A stretch of DNA of 24,190 bases from a virus: the IMG/VR virus record IMGVR_UViG_3300009034_002814, positions 1 through 24,190 of that record. One strand, 5' to 3'. Position numbers and translations under genes: made by a program. Positions 20,923 to 24,190 of the stretch are shown here, in pieces (the first letter of the stretch is position 1; each line of letters starts with the position of its first letter). The notes beneath the pieces were generated by a model. It saw nothing but the letters and a program-made list of their open reading frames with translations, was not told the DNA's origin and ran no database searches.

Positions 20923-23115
20923 ATGGCAATAGGTGACGAATTTACGATAGATTACACTAACAAAAGAATTTATCACAATTCTGGAAGCGTGACAGTTTAC
21001 ACCGTTCAAGCTTTATATTCTTGGTTGCAAGATAGTTTTGATGAACAAGCCGCAATGGACGACACGGTTCCAATGTCGGCGCAGACACCAACCGAATATA
21101 CCATGATAAACAATTGGTATCTCGACATTGGTGAGAGCTCTAAGGCTTACCAATTTCTTAAAGGCGGAGCAATCAAAACAGACGGCTATCTCAGCGAAAT
21201 TCAAGTTGTGACATTCGGAGCAACTTACACTAACTGTGTTGCATCTGACATCGGTAAACAAGTTCAAGACGACACAGTTGAAGTAGGTCCTTTGCTCAGT
21301 TACGATAACACGGCGAAGAAATGGTGGGTTAGAACTGGCACTGGAACAGCCATATTAAACGGTTCATCTATGACTATAACTGGTGGAACAGGTGCTGGAA
21401 CTACAAATGCGGATTCAGTTGACGGAGAAGACCTCTACGCTAACATCTATACTCTAGGAACTATTGAAGCAACTGGTCTTATATACGTCAGCCAAGCTGG
21501 CGCTAAGATAGACCCTGACTGGTGGGACGCAGACGAGCACATTGACGTTTTGATTCAAGTTAAAGAAGCTGGAACCGAAATAGATGCTGGAAAAATAACC
21601 GTATATATCCGAGTTTACACAGACCTATTTGACTTCTACGAGATTGATCTTACAAACGGCGGACGAAACGCGGTTCCGCTGGCCTCGTTCGATGATCCAG
21701 ACAACCAAACGGCCGTAGCAACTGTTATGGCTTACATGGAGAACATACGAGTTCACTTCATGAACGGAGAGTTAACCTACGACACGAAGACTGGCGACGA
21801 CCCTGTAGCCTATAAATGTCTTCACGGCACAGTAAACCATTCAACCGCCCTTCTTTTGGATGCTGGCGGTGGCGCGGCAACTTCTGGAACTTTCCAGTTG
21901 GCGAATGTTGAAGGAACAACTTGGGCTGACAACGAAGCTTTAGAAATATGCTCCGAACTTGCTTTTGACGTTCAAACAGCACTCTTCACAGTTGGAAACA
22001 CTGTTGAGGGTGTTACTTCAAGCGCCACTGGCGTAGTGCGTGCCGTTCTCCAAGACCCTGAATTGGAAGGAGATGTCGGCGTTCTCTACTTAAGTGACGT
22101 GTCTGGAACATGGCAAGATAACGAGACAGTTCAGAAGCAAGGTGGCGGTGGCGGTTCGGCTACTACAAACATTCCTTCGGGATTGATTACAAGCACGTTT
22201 GACGCTCAGGTGGCTGGTGCAAGCGCTTTCACTCACGATAACAGCATAACTAAGGACTTGGATAACGGCAACGGCGCGCAACCCTACAACATTGTAATTG
22301 ACTTGAACAGTCAATCAGTAGCTAAACTTTATGAGTATGTTAAGGCACTTTGTCGAAGAGTAGGCACATATTTGTTCTACACTTCCACTGGGTCCGCCAT
22401 AACTAAAATTGAAGGCTATCAATATCAAAGAGCCGTATCCACGCACGCATTGAAGAAAGCTTCGCCAATCGGCACATTTGCTGGAGGCAAATTCTTCGGT
22501 GCCCAAGGCGTATGGATCGAAGATATGCTTGGCACGGACTCTGAAAGCTATTCGTTGATTGACGCCAACGGAACGACACAGAATCCTCCAGTTACAGCCA
22601 CAATCAAAGTCGTTTCGATGATAGCAACAAATGACCGACTGCTAACTTGTGAATCAACTGGTTCCGGTCAGACTGCAATAAAGAGAAACCAGTATACGAT
22701 GACCACTCAAGGATCTGGCGTTGATTACGTGTGTGTTTCCGGCGCAATCGCTGACGATGCTCCTTCAACCGGCGTAGTCCGAGTTGTATACGATTACGGA
22801 TTGGCAACGGAAGGCGAAGACATCTACTCTTACACATCAATAGACCGGTCTGGTGCAGACGACAAATTCATGATTTCGGGCGTGACAGCGCGAGCATATG
22901 ATTCTGGCGACAGAGCTTACAATCCTTACTTAGACAAAAACGCCGATGCTTCGGGAGAAGCAGAAGTATCCGTTAAATATTCTGGCTCTACAAAATACAT
23001 CGTTACGCGCGTCCGATACAAAGGTTACATTCCATTCAGCGTTGCAGGATCATTCGCGGCGGCAGGCATTACGGTGACGGCTATTAGAACGGTGGACGGT
23101 ATCTATCAACCGTAG
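20923..23115 (+). CDS. Large virion protein with an N-terminal module and internal repeats
   Basis: A 730-residue protein. Residues about 1-85 form a module (DYTNKRIYHNSGSVTVYTVQALYSWL, then DTVPMSAQTPTEYTMINNW) shared with the 138-residue protein at 23380. The middle is beta-rich; residues about 315-410 contain strand-turn units (FQLANVEGTTWADNEALEI, later LYLSDVSGTWQDNETVQKQ), a pattern recurring in phage structural proteins. The last third has the VARAYD/TVTAIRTV strands and ends in a domain with SGSTKYIVTRVRYKGYIPF. Composition is rich in Gly, Thr, Asp, as usual for virion surface proteins. It is preceded by a very strong SD site, so high expression is expected. Exact role (fibre, baseplate or head decoration) is not determinable. 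Confidence 0.72.
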   Translation: MAIGDEFTIDYTNKRIYHNSGSVTVYTVQALYSWLQDSFDEQAAMDDTVPMSAQTPTEYTMINNWYLDIGESSKAYQFLKGGAIKTDGYLSEIQVVTFGATYTNCVASDIGKQVQDDTVEVGPLLSYDNTAKKWWVRTGTGTAILNGSSMTITGGTGAGTTNADSVDGEDLYANIYTLGTIEATGLIYVSQAGAKIDPDWWDADEHIDVLIQVKEAGTEIDAGKITVYIRVYTDLFDFYEIDLTNGGRNAVPLASFDDPDNQTAVATVMAYMENIRVHFMNGELTYDTKTGDDPVAYKCLHGTVNHSTALLLDAGGGAATSGTFQLANVEGTTWADNEALEICSELAFDVQTALFTVGNTVEGVTSSATGVVRAVLQDPELEGDVGVLYLSDVSGTWQDNETVQKQGGGGGSATTNIPSGLITSTFDAQVAGASAFTHDNSITKDLDNGNGAQPYNIVIDLNSQSVAKLYEYVKALCRRVGTYLFYTSTGSAITKIEGYQYQRAVSTHALKKASPIGTFAGGKFFGAQGVWIEDMLGTDSESYSLIDANGTTQNPPVTATIKVVSMIATNDRLLTCESTGSGQTAIKRNQYTMTTQGSGVDYVCVSGAIADDAPSTGVVRVVYDYGLATEGEDIYSYTSIDRSGADDKFMISGVTARAYDSGDRAYNPYLDKNADASGEAEVSVKYSGSTKYIVTRVRYKGYIPFSVAGSFAAAGITVTAIRTVDGIYQP

Positions 23116-23165
23116 TTCATATAATTGCTTTGTATTCTCTTTTTCTATTTTTTAGGTGACAGAAG

Positions 23166-23396
23166 GTGAATGAGAAAGAAAAGGGCCTAATACTTGGCTA
23201 CGATGTTGACGCGTTAAAACGGAACATCAAGAAGAGAGAAGAAGACATTAAACTTCTCATTAGCTTAATTGAGAGAGGCGCAAAACACCCCGAAGCTTTT
23301 TCCGCTGAAATCGAAAAGGCGCGACAAGACATTGCAACCCTCAAATCATATATCAAGATGATTGAGGGAGAAAAGACAAATGAGCCTAGAGTTTGA
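23166..23396 (+). CDS. Small coiled-coil protein (GTG start)
   Basis: A 76-residue protein starting with GTG 23166, supported by AGGTGA at 23153-23158; no in-frame ATG is near. Residues about 15-70 form a charged heptad-like helix (VDALKRNIKKREEDIKLLIS, EIEKARQDIATLKSYIKMIEG). Such short coiled coils occur as tail-assembly chaperones or fibre linkers in viruses, but no specific family is recognised. Its end overlaps the next gene by 17 bases. Confidence 0.6.
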   Translation: MNEKEKGLILGYDVDALKRNIKKREEDIKLLISLIERGAKHPEAFSAEIEKARQDIATLKSYIKMIEGEKTNEPRV

Positions 23397-23796
23397 TCCA
23401 GTGAACAAATACATAAAAATTCTGTCTGGAACGTTAATTACAGCACAAGAAATTTACAATCAAACGATGGATTGGTGTGACGCACAGACTAACATGGGAC
23501 ACAGCGTTCCTATGCGGGCGATTGGAAAAGCACCACTTGGTGGAGGAGTCTACAGCGATTCTATCTTCGTATTGCAAAATGGTTGGAAAGTAAAGCTTTA
23601 CGATGGCACTTACCAATTTGTGATTAAAGGCACCCTCATTACTGACGACGAAACAAAACGCACCGTTCCGCCAGACGACGGAAATGTTGAAGTCGTGTTT
23701 CAAGTTACTTCGCAAGGGATTCAAACAGGCGCCGAAGAATTTGAGGCGTCACTTAAGAGGCATGATCAGAAATTGATTGCTCTCAAGTTTATTTAA
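23380..23796 (+). CDS. Small virion protein sharing the N-terminal module of the 730-residue protein
   Basis: A 138-residue protein; ATG 23380 is preferred over TTG 23362 because GGGAG (23366-23370) has correct spacing. Residues about 1-85 (FDPVNKYIKILSGTLITAQ, SVPMRAIGKAP, YQFVIKGTLITDD) align with the start of the 730-residue protein (VNK/TNK, SG, IYNQ/LYSW, SVPM/TVPM, FVIKGTLITDD/FLKGGAIKTD). The short C-terminal part has a beta strand (VEVVFQVTS) and an amphipathic helix (FEASLKRHDQKLIAL). It looks like a stand-alone version of that module, perhaps a fibre anchor or adaptor. Function unproven. Confidence 0.65.
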   Translation: MSLEFDPVNKYIKILSGTLITAQEIYNQTMDWCDAQTNMGHSVPMRAIGKAPLGGGVYSDSIFVLQNGWKVKLYDGTYQFVIKGTLITDDETKRTVPPDDGNVEVVFQVTSQGIQTGAEEFEASLKRHDQKLIALKFI

Positions 23797-23828
23797 AAGG
23801 ACGACTGAAAAACGACACAAAAGAAAGA

Positions 23829-23876
23829 AGAAAAGAAAGTATTTTCTTACTTAATTAGTTTTATAATTTCTTTTCT
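23829..23876 (+). terminator. AT-rich inverted repeat at the end of the structural block
   Basis: AGAAAAGAAA (23829-23838) and TTTCTTTTCT (23867-23876) form a perfect 10-bp stem around a 28-base loop, with T-rich stretches on the 3' arm. It lies in a 187-base gap between two + strand genes, so it probably ends the preceding transcript. Confidence 0.45.
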
Positions 23877-23931
23877 ATCTAAAAAACGCTTATTAGGCTT
23901 ATTCGCTACGATGATTATGAGGACGTGAAAC

Positions 23932-23937
23932 TTATAG
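23932..23937 (+). promoter_or_regulatory. Possible TATA box for the last gene
   Basis: TTATAG preceded by AAAC lies about 47 bases before ATG 23984 and after the terminator-like repeat, giving a predicted leader of about 25 bases. This call rests on motif and position only. Confidence 0.3.
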
Positions 23938-23983
23938 AAACCTTTTGCATCTGTAACAACAACCTAAGAAGGATATAAGTAAG

Positions 23984-24190
23984 ATGCCTACATTCGGATA
24001 TGAAATTAAAGGTGGCACTGAAGGTTACACTATACGCAATAATATACGAGGCAGTTGGTTTTCTTGTCCAGAATTAGCTGATCCACAAAGTATAACAATT
24101 TATCTAAAGCAACGCTATACAGCCACACCAAAGATTAAATGTGCCATATATAAAAAATCAGATAAGTCTTTGATTGCTTACACTGAAGAG
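23984..24190 (+). CDS. N-terminal part of a beta-rich surface protein (3' truncated)
   Basis: An open frame from ATG 23984 runs to the window end (69 codons) without stop. The product starts MPTFGYEIKGGTEGYTIRNN, then RGSWFSCPELADPQSITIYL, TPKIKCAIYKKSD and LIAYTEE. The strand-turn pattern, with 'ITIYL' and 'KCAIYK-SDKSLI' elements, is that of a jelly-roll domain found in archaeal and phage surface proteins; this is a resemblance, not a family match. AAGGATA (23970-23976) is a possible ribosome binding site. Confidence 0.6.
   Translation, partial: MPTFGYEIKGGTEGYTIRNNIRGSWFSCPELADPQSITIYLKQRYTATPKIKCAIYKKSDKSLIAYTEE

Noticed and set aside
1-24190. CRISPR arrays, insertion sequences or transposase genes
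   Set aside because: No regularly spaced direct repeats and no transposase-like frames were seen on either strand.

Overview
This window looks like part of the late (virion) module of an archaeal head-tailed virus (Caudoviricetes-type) or a provirus of one. Every gene I can support lies on the + strand. Genes are packed with 1-50 base overlaps or short gaps, as in a long late operon. The head genes are recognisable from their proteins: a small HTH protein in the terminase small-subunit position, the large terminase (Walker A, Walker B, RNase H-like nuclease), the portal, a prohead protease fused to a coiled-coil scaffold, and an HK97-fold major capsid protein. An archaeal host is inferred from TATA-type elements upstream of the capsid gene and the tRNA, a tRNA-Leu with an intron at or near the canonical archaeal 37/38 position, T-rich terminator-like tracts, and DUF2341/LamG-type surface proteins. 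The host lineage cannot be named from the sequence alone.

Layout: 1-575, end of a membrane protein gene and a small membrane-anchored protein. 577-4423, packaging and portal genes with a cluster of very small zinc-ribbon proteins between terminase and portal. 4420-6444, a beta-sandwich protein, a DUF2341/LamG protein ending in 14-residue repeats, and two more zinc-ribbon microproteins. 6446-8347, protease-scaffold with a likely internal start for a free scaffold. 8348-9734, a terminator, a promoter with a structured leader, the capsid gene, and hairpins after it.

9735-18827 is a roughly 9 kb accessory island between the capsid gene and the fibre-like genes. It holds a methyltransferase-glycosyltransferase fusion, an interrupted tRNA-Leu(UAA), a cupin, a dTDP-glucose 4,6-dehydratase-like enzyme, two GT2 and one further GT-B glycosyltransferases, a B12-type radical SAM protein, a small HExxH metalloprotein and an FkbM methyltransferase. 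Cys-rich microproteins sit between them. Together these suggest a virus-encoded pathway that makes, attaches and methylates a sugar on virion proteins or on the host surface.

18829-24190 returns to structural genes: a YD-repeat-like small protein, a 527-residue beta-rich protein with a C-terminal Ig-like domain, a 730-residue repeat-bearing protein, a coiled-coil protein, and a 138-residue protein sharing the N-terminal module of the 730-residue one. After an AT-rich inverted repeat, the start of another beta-rich protein runs off the window. Tail tube, tape measure, integrase and replication genes are not visible here.
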